9,111 nucleotides of DNA, taken from positions 1 to 9,111 of the forward strand of contig UQDR01000036.1 in the NCBI GenBank assembly GCA_900539835.1. The letters are read 5' to 3'. This document shows positions 1 to 5,234 of the stretch, in pieces (positions within the stretch are counted from its first letter, which is position 1; the number at the start of each line of letters is the position of its first letter). Source of the stretch: an uncultured Ruminococcus sp. (GTDB lineage: Bacteria; Bacillota; Clostridia; Oscillospirales; Ruminococcaceae). The notes under the pieces were generated by a model. It worked only from the letters and a program-made list of their open reading frames with translations. It was not told the DNA's origin and made no database searches. The position numbers and the translations under genes are program-made.

Positions 1-147
1 ATCCACAATCCGGACTATATTGTAAGGCGACTTGACCCATTTGCAAAGCGAAAAGACAGATGTGATAAGTGTGATGGGGATGGTTGGGATTATGTTGTTA
101 CCGACAGATATTCATCCAAGAAAGAAAAGAGGTGCAAGAATGTCTAA
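1..147 (+). CDS. C-terminal end of an unidentified element protein with a CxxCxGxGW motif (partial)
   Basis: Frame 1 is open from the window edge through 48 codons to TAA at 145-147. The visible tail contains CDKCDGDGW (residues 22-30 of the fragment) and another cysteine four residues from the end. That recalls half of a DnaJ-type or replication-protein zinc-binding knuckle. The family is not recognisable from so little. The gene ends by overlapping the ATG of the first Xis-like gene (ATGTCTAA at 140-147), which suggests translational coupling and supports the frame being real. The open frame alone is weak evidence because it is short. The beginning of the gene lies outside the window. Confidence 0.45.
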   Translation: MHNPDYIVRRLDPFAKRKDRCDKCDGDGWDYVVTDRYSSKKEKRCKNV

Positions 148-361
148 TAGCAGTGTAAAGAAGCTGAGTTATAATGTACCTCTTTGGCATAAGCCTAATT
201 TGTCGATTGAAGAAGCATCTATATATTCCAATATTGGAACAGGAAAACTTTATGAAATGACGGAAAAGCAAGATTGCCCGTTTGTACTTTGGATAGGAAG
301 CCGCCGAATGATAAAGCGAAAAATTTTTGAGGAATATATTGCAAATCAGTATTCTATTTAA
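140..361 (+). CDS. xis: Excisionase-family DNA-binding protein, copy 1 (Tn916 Xis-like)
   Basis: This is a 73-residue winged-helix DNA-binding protein of the Tn916 Xis family. Such proteins bend DNA at the element ends and steer the integrase toward excision. Visible family features are VPLWHK at residues 13-18, the helix-turn-helix segment LSIEEAS at 21-27 with NIG at 31-33, and the wing CPFVLWIGSRRMIKR at 46-60. I chose ATG 140 rather than the in-frame ATG at 32 because it has an AAGAGGTG ribosome binding site 6 bases upstream, gives the usual family length and overlaps the end of the preceding gene by 8 bases. About 38 of 61 core residues match copy 3. A 93-base structured gap separates it from copy 2, so it may belong to the upstream transcript. 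The symbol is a family label; which copy is the working Xis is unknown. Confidence 0.85.
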   Translation: MSNSSVKKLSYNVPLWHKPNLSIEEASIYSNIGTGKLYEMTEKQDCPFVLWIGSRRMIKRKIFEEYIANQYSI

Positions 362-371
362 TGAAAAAGTC

Positions 372-418
372 AAATCTGCGATGAGCAAATTCGCATCGTT
401 GGCTCAGCGTAGATTTTT
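372..418 (+). promoter_or_regulatory. Inverted repeat with T-tail between Xis copies 1 and 2 (possible attenuator)
   Basis: Bases 372-386 pair with 402-416 at 14 of 15 positions, counting one G-T pair, and a T5 run closes the structure at 414-418. That is an intrinsic-terminator-like hairpin just after Xis copy 1. A competing shorter stem (379-383 with 394-398) can form inside it. It could end the upstream transcript or act as an attenuator for the xis-int operon. Pairing was worked out by eye; no folding energy was calculated. Confidence 0.55.
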
Positions 419-427
419 AAGTATGCT
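399..427 (+). promoter_or_regulatory. Possible promoter of the xis2-xis3-xis4-int operon
   Basis: TTGGCT (399-404) and TATGCT (422-427) are separated by 17 bases and each matches the sigma-A consensus at four of six positions. The -35 box lies between the arms and into the right arm of the first inverted repeat, and the -10 lies in the left arm of the second. A DNA-binding protein on either repeat would therefore block it. It is a modest match only, and the operon could equally be read from further upstream. Confidence 0.3.
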
Positions 428-455
428 GTAACCACGCAAAGGAGGTTACAGCATA
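422..455 (+). promoter_or_regulatory. Perfect 12-bp inverted repeat enclosing the ribosome binding site of Xis copy 2
   Basis: TATGCTGTAACC (422-433) is exactly complementary to GGTTACAGCATA (444-455) around a 10-base loop. The AAAGGAGG ribosome binding site (438-445) sits in the loop and the first bases of the right arm, and the right arm ends on the A of the start codon. In RNA this would hold the start region in a hairpin. In DNA it is a good operator candidate. Either reading implies control of the xis-int operon. Confidence 0.65.
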
Positions 456-673
456 TGAACAACGAAAAAGATGAAACAATCTATAATGTCCCACTTTGGG
501 AGAAAGTAATGCTTACAATTGATGAAGCCGCAGCTTATACAGGTGTTGGAAGCAGAAAAATCAGACAGCTTACCGATAATGAAAGATGTCCGTTCGTTTT
601 ATGGAATGGCTCAAAGCGACTTATCAAGAGAGAAGAATTTGTTGAATTTATAAAAAAGCAGTATTCGATATGA
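455..673 (+). CDS. xis: Excisionase-family DNA-binding protein, copy 2 (Tn916 Xis-like)
   Basis: This 72-residue Tn916-Xis-like winged-helix protein is the first gene of the tightly spaced xis-xis-xis-int block. Family features are NVPLWEK at residues 11-17, LTIDEAAAYTGVG at 20-32 and CPFVLWNGSKRLIKR at 45-59, ending in KQYSI like copy 1. A strong AAAGGAGG ribosome binding site lies 9 bases before ATG 455, but it is inside a perfect inverted repeat, so translation may be controlled. Copy 3 starts 12 bases after its stop. It should act on the element's end sequences with the integrase, but it could instead be a repressor of the operon. Confidence 0.88.
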   Translation: MNNEKDETIYNVPLWEKVMLTIDEAAAYTGVGSRKIRQLTDNERCPFVLWNGSKRLIKREEFVEFIKKQYSI

Positions 674-685
674 GGAGGTATTATT

Positions 686-904
686 GTGAGTAATCCAGTA
701 AAAAAAGAAAGATTAGAAGTACCGATATGGCATAAGCCGTATCTGACCATTGATGAAGCTACTGCCTATACCGGCATTGGCAGAGAAAAACTTCGTGAAA
801 TGACAAGGTTTGCTGACTGTCCATTTGTGTTATGGGTGGGAAAACGCCGAATGATAAAAAGAGAATTGTTTGATGAGTACATTGAAAAAATGTATGAGAT
901 TTAG
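686..904 (+). CDS. xis: Excisionase-family DNA-binding protein, copy 3 (Tn916 Xis-like)
   Basis: This 72-residue member of the same family shows VPIWHK at residues 12-17, LTIDEATAYTGIG at 20-32 and CPFVLWVGKRRMIKR at 45-59. It is closest to copy 1 by eye, sharing the WHKP and RRMIKR stretches that copy 2 lacks or varies. The start is GTG 686, preceded by GAGGAGG at 672-678, directly against the stop of copy 2. An 11-base gap holding TAGGAGGTGG leads to copy 4. The residue differences from its neighbours lie in the helix and wing regions that would contact DNA, which suggests different site preferences. That last point is inference. Confidence 0.87.
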   Translation: MSNPVKKERLEVPIWHKPYLTIDEATAYTGIGREKLREMTRFADCPFVLWVGKRRMIKRELFDEYIEKMYEI

Positions 905-915
905 GAGGTGGAACG

Positions 916-1170
916 ATGAATGTGGATTTTGCAGATGAAGAAATGATTGCTTATCGGGAAAGCCTTATAGAAAAGAAAAAAGAGCAGCCATTTTGGAAAA
1001 AGAAATGTTTGTCGGTAAATGAAACAGCCGCTTATACAGGTATCGGAAGGGGAAAAATACGAGAGTTGATGAAAAGGAAAGACTGCAATTTTATGACGAC
1101 AGACGGTTATCAGGTGTATGTCATCATCGACAAATTTGTGGAATTTTTAAATAGCAGGAATGAAATATAG
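916..1170 (+). CDS. xis: Divergent excisionase-like DNA-binding protein, copy 4
   Basis: This 84-residue protein has a 20-residue charged N-terminal extension and then a Xis-like core: QPFWKKKCLSVNETAAYTG at 24-42 and GRGKIREL at 44-51. The wing is different. The CPFVLW...RR/KRxIKR stretch of copies 1-3 is replaced by CNFMTTDGYQVYVI (57-70), which lacks the arginine/lysine cluster. The start is ATG 916 with AGGAGGTGG (904-912) close upstream. Int begins 11 bases after its stop, the place held by xis in Tn916, so by position this is the likeliest true excisionase. By sequence it is the outlier. Copies 1-3 may instead be regulators. Confidence 0.8.
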   Translation: MNVDFADEEMIAYRESLIEKKKEQPFWKKKCLSVNETAAYTGIGRGKIRELMKRKDCNFMTTDGYQVYVIIDKFVEFLNSRNEI

Positions 1171-1181
1171 GAGGAACAGCC

Positions 1182-2423
1182 GTGGCAAGACCAAAACGAA
1201 AAGATAAAACAAGGACAGTTCTTCGCACGGGAGAACTTCAAAGAAGTGATGGAAGTTATCAGTACAGTTGGACTGATGAAAACCATAAAAGAAGATATGT
1301 CTATTCAAAAACGCTTGAAGCACTTAGGATTAAAGAGGAAGCGATTGAGAAAGACAAAAGTGATGGCATAAAAGCGGAAGCACGATATGTTACACTCGAT
1401 GATTTATATGAGTTGTGGAAAGACCTGAAGAGAGGATTGAAAAACAACACTTTTGAGAATTACAAATATATTTATGAAACCTTTGTACGTCGGCAAATCG
1501 GTTCTAAGAGAGTTTCAACATTTTTGAAATCAGATATTAAGAGATTTTATAATTATCTGGTTGATGAGCGAGGATTGAAGCCAGCAACGGTTGATGGTGT
1601 CCACAACATTCTTCATCAGATATTTGATATGGCGGTTGATGATAACTATATCAGAAACAATCCGACAAATAATGTTTTAAGGGAATTGAAGAAAGCTCAT
1701 TGCTTCAAGACAGAGAAACGCAGGGGACTTACTCGACCTGAGCAGGAATTGTTTATGGATTATCTGAAGAACTCTAATACAGCAGTGTATTGGTATCCGG
1801 TGTTTGCAGTAATGCTTGGAACGGGGTTAAGAGTTGGAGAAGTTACTGGACTCAGATGGTGTGATATTGATTTGGAAGATGGGATTATAGATGTTAATCA
1901 CACGTTGGTTTATTATGACCACAGAACTTCTGAAGGAAAAAAGGGCTGCTATTTCAATGTGAATACTCCAAAGACAGAAGCAGGAAATAGACAAGTTCCG
2001 ATGCTCGATTTTGTTAAAGAAGCATTTGTTATGGAAAAAGAAAGACAAGAACTGCTAGGAGTTCACTGCGAAGCGACCATAGATGGATATACAGATTTTA
2101 TATTTCTCAATCGCTTCGGACAGCCACAACATCAATCGACTTTGAATAAGGCAATCCGACGCATAATCCGTGATTGCAACGATGAGCAGTTTTTGAAAAC
2201 AGAAAACCCAGAAGTGCTTTTACCACATTTTAGTTGTCATTCGCTCAGACATACATTTACAACAAGAATGTGTGAAGCAGGTGTAAATATAAAAGTTATT
2301 CAGGATACACTCGGACATAAGGATATAACAACAACCTTAAATATCTATACTGATGTAACAAAGGAACTAAAAAGAACCGAGTTTGATGGACTGGATAAAT
2401 ACTTTAATAATTCAATAGCGTAG
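1182..2423 (+). CDS. int: Tyrosine recombinase / integrase, Tn916 Int family
   Basis: A 413-residue site-specific recombinase that cuts and joins the element ends for integration and excision. The order is that of Tn916 Int: an N-terminal arm-binding domain (about 8-65, with RTGELQRSDGSYQYSW at 15-30), a SAM-like core-binding domain (about 70-165) and the catalytic domain (about 180-405). The catalytic residues are all visible: R217 in GTGLRVGE, K264 in TPKTEAGNR, H353 and R356 in HSLRHT, H379 in LGHK and the nucleophile Y389 in NIYTDV. Length is close to Tn916 Int. The start is GTG 1182, 5 bases after GGAGGAA (1170-1176) at the end of Xis copy 4. The gene looks intact. A hairpin terminator begins 6 bases after the stop. 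Confidence 0.96.
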   Translation: MARPKRKDKTRTVLRTGELQRSDGSYQYSWTDENHKRRYVYSKTLEALRIKEEAIEKDKSDGIKAEARYVTLDDLYELWKDLKRGLKNNTFENYKYIYETFVRRQIGSKRVSTFLKSDIKRFYNYLVDERGLKPATVDGVHNILHQIFDMAVDDNYIRNNPTNNVLRELKKAHCFKTEKRRGLTRPEQELFMDYLKNSNTAVYWYPVFAVMLGTGLRVGEVTGLRWCDIDLEDGIIDVNHTLVYYDHRTSEGKKGCYFNVNTPKTEAGNRQVPMLDFVKEAFVMEKERQELLGVHCEATIDGYTDFIFLNRFGQPQHQSTLNKAIRRIIRDCNDEQFLKTENPEVLLPHFSCHSLRHTFTTRMCEAGVNIKVIQDTLGHKDITTTLNIYTDVTKELKRTEFDGLDKYFNNSIA

Positions 2424-2428
2424 GAAAA

Positions 2429-2470
2429 AGTGGCGTACTTTAAAATGAAAATTGGTACGCTGCTTTTTTT
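2429..2470 (+). terminator. Rho-independent terminator of the xis-int operon
   Basis: GCGTAC (2433-2438) pairs with GTACGC (2455-2460). Two G-T pairs, a G-C and an A-T extend the stem outward to 2429/2464, and the run TTTTTTT follows at 2464-2470. It lies immediately after the integrase stop. Confidence 0.8.
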
Positions 2471-2515
2471 GGTCTGATTGACTTATTCAATAATAAAGAT
2501 TATAATTTAGTAAGC

Positions 2516-2551
2516 AATCCGATTGAAGAGCCCATTCTCTCAATCGGGATT
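2516..2551. repeat. Bulged inverted repeat in the junction region
   Basis: AATCCGATTGA (2516-2526) pairs with TCAATCGGGATT (2540-2551) with one bulged G, and GAG (2528-2530) with CTC (2537-2539), giving 14 pairs around a 6-base loop. There is no T-run, so it is unlikely to be a terminator. It may be a protein-binding or structured site near the element end. Confidence 0.6.
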
Positions 2552-2569
2552 TACATCAAATACATCAAA
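2552..2569 (+). repeat. Tandem 9-bp duplication TACATCAAA x2
   Basis: TACATCAAA occurs twice back to back (2552-2560, 2561-2569), about 130 bases after the integrase stop. Short direct repeats of this kind occur as integrase or Xis arm sites, but two copies alone do not establish that. Confidence 0.5.
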
Positions 2570-2742
2570 TAATACAACTGCTTATGCGGAAAGTAATCAA
2601 TTTTAAAGGTAAACAAGGCTTTTTATCTGGTTGAAAAAAGCAAAGTAGGGAGTTGCTCAGGAATATGAGTGGCTTCGGAATTGCGTCGGAGAAAGTCCCG
2701 ACAATGAAACCGATTAACGAATAATTTTATATTTATATAAGT

Positions 2743-2772
2743 GGGCAATTCCAATCGGGATTGCCCATTTTT
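2743..2772 (+). terminator. T-tailed hairpin in the junction region
   Basis: GGGCAATTCC (2743-2752) pairs with GGGATTGCCC (2757-2766), ten pairs with one T-G, around an AATC loop, followed by A and T5 (2767-2772). This is a good intrinsic terminator for rightward transcription, although no gene is recognised just before it. A short unrecognised transcript or a decayed gene may precede it. Confidence 0.6.
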
Positions 2773-2823
2773 AAAACAAACAGAAATACAAATCGGAATT
2801 GACTGAACTGAAGGTGAAGAATG

Positions 2824-2846
2824 CTTCTTGTCTAAATGGCAAGAAG
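2824..2846. repeat. Inverted repeat before the ATPase gene
   Basis: CTTCTTGTC (2824-2832) pairs with GGCAAGAAG (2838-2846), nine pairs with one T-G, around a 5-base loop, about 25 bases before the ribosome binding site of the ATPase gene. It is possibly an operator or leader hairpin; no T-run follows directly. Confidence 0.4.
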
Positions 2847-2885
2847 ATGGGGATTAGAAAGTGTTTTTTACAAGGAGACGATTAG

Positions 2886-3602
2886 GTGAATGATCAATTC
2901 ATACAAGGAGTAATATTTGATTGGGATAAAATTGATAAGGATAGTTATCTGAAGGGAATCAGGGCTTTTAAGGGAGTTGAAAAACTTGATTTTAACAAAC
3001 CAATTACTTTTTTTGTAGGGGAAAATGGCAGCGGTAAATCAACTTTATTGGAAGCACTTGCCGTAGCACATGGTTTTAATCCTGAGGGTGGAACGAAGAA
3101 TTATGTTTTTTCTACGCATGATACACATTCAGAGTTGTGTGATGCGATAAGAATTGCCAAAGGCTATCGGAAGGAAAAGTGGGGATATTTTCTTAGGGCA
3201 GAAAGCTTTTATAATGTTGCAACGCAGGAAGAAGAATATGCAGATATTAAACATCCTTCCGCTAAATATCATGAAAAATCACATGGAGAGAGTTTTCTCG
3301 CATTAGCACAGAATAATATGAATCCAAATGGCTTGTATCTTTTTGACGAGCCGGAAGCTGCATTATCGCCGCAGAGACAGCTTACATTGTTGATACAAAT
3401 ATACAGATGTGCCAAAGAGGGAGCACAGTTTATTATAGTTACGCATTCGCCAATTTTGTTAGGAATACCAGGTGCAGATATCTATTGTTTTGATAATGGA
3501 CGCATACATCTATGCGAATATGAGGATACAGAGAGTTACCAGATAACAGAAATGTTTATAAATAATAGGCAGATGCTGTTGGATAGATTACTAACAGATT
3601 AG
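2886..3602 (+). CDS. Stand-alone ABC/RecF-type AAA ATPase (AAA_21-like, COG3910-like)
   Basis: A 238-residue soluble ATPase with the full ABC-class set: Walker A GENGSGKST at residues 45-53, a signature-like SHGESF at 132-137, Walker B YLFDEPEAAL at 151-160 with catalytic E155, and switch histidine H187 in THSPI. There are no membrane segments and no long coiled coil, so it is a compact RecF/SMC-like ATPase rather than a transporter subunit or full SMC protein. Its substrate is unknown. The start is GTG 2886, 8 bases after AAGGAG (2872-2877). It stands alone, between the element's junction region and a strong terminator, with no partner gene of the kind seen in two-gene defence systems. Its mixed AGA/AGG arginine and TTA/TTG leucine use looks more like int than the genes to its right, so it may be cargo or an older acquisition. 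Confidence 0.85.
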   Translation: MNDQFIQGVIFDWDKIDKDSYLKGIRAFKGVEKLDFNKPITFFVGENGSGKSTLLEALAVAHGFNPEGGTKNYVFSTHDTHSELCDAIRIAKGYRKEKWGYFLRAESFYNVATQEEEYADIKHPSAKYHEKSHGESFLALAQNNMNPNGLYLFDEPEAALSPQRQLTLLIQIYRCAKEGAQFIIVTHSPILLGIPGADIYCFDNGRIHLCEYEDTESYQITEMFINNRQMLLDRLLTD

Positions 3603-3634
3603 ATAATAAAAGAATTGATAAATTCCGGTTTACC

Positions 3635-3678
3635 AAGCCCTTTGAGAGAGGAGAAACCCTTTTTTCAAAGGGCTTTTT
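3635..3678 (+). terminator. Strong terminator after the ATPase gene
   Basis: AAGCCCTTTGA (3635-3645) pairs perfectly over 11 bp with TCAAAGGGCTT (3665-3675), and a T5 run closes it at 3674-3678. It closely resembles the terminator at 5141-5182. Confidence 0.9.
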
Positions 3679-3733
3679 ATTTTACTTACATTCGCAAACT
3701 ATAAGAAAAAGCCAAAGCCTCATATACTTTAAG

Positions 3734-3760
3734 CAGAATAAAGTTGAAGTTTTTATTCTG
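3734..3760. repeat. Perfect 9-bp inverted repeat in the 3603-3890 intergenic region
   Basis: CAGAATAAA (3734-3742) and TTTATTCTG (3752-3760) flank a 9-base spacer. It lies about 50 bases upstream of the promoter of the next gene and has no T-run. It could be a regulator site or a decayed terminator. Apart from this repeat, the ATPase terminator and the promoter, the intergenic region shows nothing else. Confidence 0.4.
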
Positions 3761-3809
3761 AATTAAATAAGTAGAGTAAGAGAATTTATTTACAGTTTTG
3801 TTTTTTGCC

Positions 3810-3838
3810 TTGTAAAATATATGAAATAGTGCTATAAT
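3810..3838 (+). promoter_or_regulatory. Sigma-A promoter of the phosphodiesterase-fold gene
   Basis: TTGTAA (3810-3815), a 17-base spacer and TATAAT (3833-3838), with an extended -10 TG at 3830-3831. It would start transcription near 3845, leaving a leader of about 45 bases before GTG 3891. Confidence 0.75.
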
Positions 3839-3890
3839 TTTAATCATCTCATCGATGTTTTTATATAAAATAACGAAAAAGGGTGGTTAC

Positions 3891-4973
3891 GTGTCAGTAA
3901 AGGCAAAAAAGGTACTAAAAATCATTTTGATTATTCTTCTTGTGGCGGTTTTGATTGTAGGCGGATATGTCGCTTATGTCATGATTGACTACCACAGAAT
4001 TGAGGACAATCAAGCTTTGCAGATAAACGATGTTACGAGCGAGTCTGCTCTTGTTGACCAAGAGTATAAGGCTATTTCGTACAATATCGGTTTTGCGGCT
4101 TATACTCCCGACTTCGGCTTCTTTATGGACGGCGGTACAAAGAGCCGTGCTAATTCCGAGGAGTCGGTTAAGAGCGTAATTGACGGAATAGGAGATTTCC
4201 TTAAATCCGAAAATCCCGATATTATTCTTGTCGAGGAAGTTGATAAGAAAGCAACACGCAGTTATCACTATGACCAAGAAAAAGCGCTCAGAGGTAAGCT
4301 TGACGGATATGATTCAATGTTCACGGTAAACTTTGACAGTCCGTATTTGTTCTATCCTATTACCAAGCCTCACGGCAAATCCTATGCCGGTATGTTGACC
4401 TTGTCAAAGTTCAATATTGAAAGCGGTTTAAGACGCAGTTTGCCGATTGAAAACGGTTTTATGAAATTCGTTGACCTTGACCGTTGCTATTCTGTTTCGA
4501 GAATTACTGTTGAAAACGGCAAAGAACTTGTGCTTTATACGCTTCATCTCTCGGCATATACCTCTGACGGAACAATCGCAACCGACCAGCTTAAAATGCT
4601 TATAAGTGATATGCAGGCGGAATATGAAAAGGGAAATTACTGTATCGCAGGCGGCGATTTCAACAAGGACTTGCTTGGCGATTCGGGCAAGATTTTCGGA
4701 ATTGACGGCACAGATTATACTTGGGCGCAACCTGTTGATTCAAAATTGTTTGATGGAACAAATCTCAAAATTGTTGCTCCTTACAATGAGAAAAATCCGA
4801 TTCCTTCATGCAGAAATGCCGACGGTCCGTATAACGACAAGCAGTTTGTACTTACGGTTGACGGATTTATAGTTTCCGATAATGTTACAGTTACAAACAG
4901 CGATGTTTATGACCTTCAGTTTAAGTATTCTGATCACAACCCCGTATATATGACCTTTAAGCTTAACAAATAA
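3891..4973 (+). CDS. Membrane-anchored endonuclease/exonuclease/phosphatase (EEP) family protein
   Basis: A 360-residue metal-dependent phosphodiesterase-fold enzyme (DNase I / exonuclease III / inositol phosphatase / sphingomyelinase superfamily). Residues 8-32 form one membrane helix after a short lysine-rich stretch, so the catalytic domain should lie outside the membrane. Superfamily motifs appear in order: SYNIG with N65, ILVEEVD with metal-binding E116, LHLSAY with H219, GGDFN with D256 and N258, DGF with D324, and the C-terminal SDHNP with D348 and H349. All expected catalytic residues are present. I chose GTG 3891 because GGGTGG (3881-3886) precedes it and the helix then follows cleanly. 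An in-frame ATG at 3855 lacks a ribosome binding site and lies only about 10 bases from the predicted transcript start. Substrate cannot be told: nucleic acid, phospholipid or a sugar phosphate are all possible. It is a single-gene transcription unit. Confidence 0.88.
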   Translation: MSVKAKKVLKIILIILLVAVLIVGGYVAYVMIDYHRIEDNQALQINDVTSESALVDQEYKAISYNIGFAAYTPDFGFFMDGGTKSRANSEESVKSVIDGIGDFLKSENPDIILVEEVDKKATRSYHYDQEKALRGKLDGYDSMFTVNFDSPYLFYPITKPHGKSYAGMLTLSKFNIESGLRRSLPIENGFMKFVDLDRCYSVSRITVENGKELVLYTLHLSAYTSDGTIATDQLKMLISDMQAEYEKGNYCIAGGDFNKDLLGDSGKIFGIDGTDYTWAQPVDSKLFDGTNLKIVAPYNEKNPIPSCRNADGPYNDKQFVLTVDGFIVSDNVTVTNSDVYDLQFKYSDHNPVYMTFKLNK

Positions 4974-4978
4974 TTAAA

Positions 4979-5022
4979 CTAAAGCGGACAGTTCATTTGG
5001 ATTGTCCGCTTAGCTTTTATTT
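4979..5022 (+). terminator. Terminator of the EEP-family gene
   Basis: AAGCGGACA (4982-4990) pairs with TGTCCGCTT (5003-5011). CTA/TAG outside (4979-4981 with 5011-5013) extends the stem with a bulge, and a TTTTATTT tail follows. It begins 6 bases after the stop codon. Confidence 0.88.
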
Positions 5023-5140
5023 GCAATGTTACTTATTGTTGACTTTAATCCGTTAAAAGGTGATTATAACAGACAGATGTCATTGTCATATTATTTAGGT
5101 TGACAGAAAATCTATTTATCTCACTTTGCGTATCATACTG
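5023..5140 (+). other. Gene-less stretch between two terminators (possible short transcript)
   Basis: No credible ORF is seen; the best is an 8-codon frame at 5078 with a poorly spaced ribosome binding site. A weak promoter-like pair, TTGACT (5039-5044) and GATTAT (5062-5067) 17 bases apart, would direct a transcript of about 110 bases ending at the terminator at 5141-5182. It is a candidate small RNA only. Confidence 0.25.
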
Positions 5141-5182
5141 CCTTTTGAGAGAGGAAAAGTCCTTTTCTCAAAGGGCTTTTTT
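5141..5182 (+). terminator. Terminator upstream of ilvD
   Basis: CCTTTTGAGA (5141-5150) pairs with TCTCAAAGGG (5166-5175), ten pairs with one T-G, and T6 follows at 5177-5182. It lies 120 bases past the EEP gene's own terminator and 20 bases before the ilvD -35 box, so it either insulates ilvD or ends an unrecognised short transcript. Confidence 0.85.
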
Positions 5183-5201
5183 ATATTTAACAAAATATAT
5201 G

Positions 5202-5230
5202 TTGAAATTAGTAGGCAAAAATAATATAAT
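5202..5230 (+). promoter_or_regulatory. Sigma-A promoter of ilvD
   Basis: TTGAAA (5202-5207), a 17-base spacer and a perfect TATAAT (5225-5230). Transcription would begin near 5237 and give a leader of about 50 bases, too short for a T-box or other riboswitch. Confidence 0.85.
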
Positions 5231-5234
5231 GTTA

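Larger units (their letters stand above)
1..2470 (+). mobile_element. Recombination end of a Tn916/Tn1549-type integrative and conjugative element (partial)
   Basis: Four Tn916-Xis-like genes followed by a Tn916-Int-like tyrosine recombinase, all in one direction, is the arrangement found at one end of Tn916/Tn1549-family conjugative transposons. The element therefore extends leftward out of the window, and its right end should lie shortly after the integrase gene. I set the right limit at the integrase terminator as a minimum. The true end was not located, since no copy of the other end or of an empty target is visible. No conjugation, resistance or replication genes can be identified inside the window, so this could also be a phage-like or degenerate island. 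Confidence 0.75.
2471..2885. other. Non-coding junction region after the integrase; candidate element end
   Basis: I see no convincing gene here. The region holds a bulged hairpin (2516-2551), a 9-bp tandem duplication (2552-2569), a T-tailed hairpin (2743-2772) and a third inverted repeat (2824-2846). The core AATCGG, or its complement, recurs at several places. In Tn916-type elements the arm-type integrase sites and the element end lie within a few hundred bases of int, so the attachment site is expected in this stretch. No target duplication or second end is available to prove it. Confidence 0.5.

Noticed and set aside
32..139. 36-residue N-terminal extension of Xis copy 1 from ATG 32
   Set aside because: It overlaps the frame of the upstream partial gene and lacks a ribosome binding site, whereas ATG 140 has one and gives the family's normal length.
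2584..2724. Short reading frame with one internal TGA (2632-2634), and a 20-codon frame in another register ending at 2711, before the hairpin at 2743
   Set aside because: Too short, interrupted and without a recognisable family. It could be a decayed gene fragment but nothing in the sequence supports a specific one.
3915..4730. Two minus-strand frames (120 and 100 codons) and an internal plus-strand frame opposite or inside the EEP gene
   Set aside because: The EEP frame carries all superfamily motifs; these are shadows without initiation signals.
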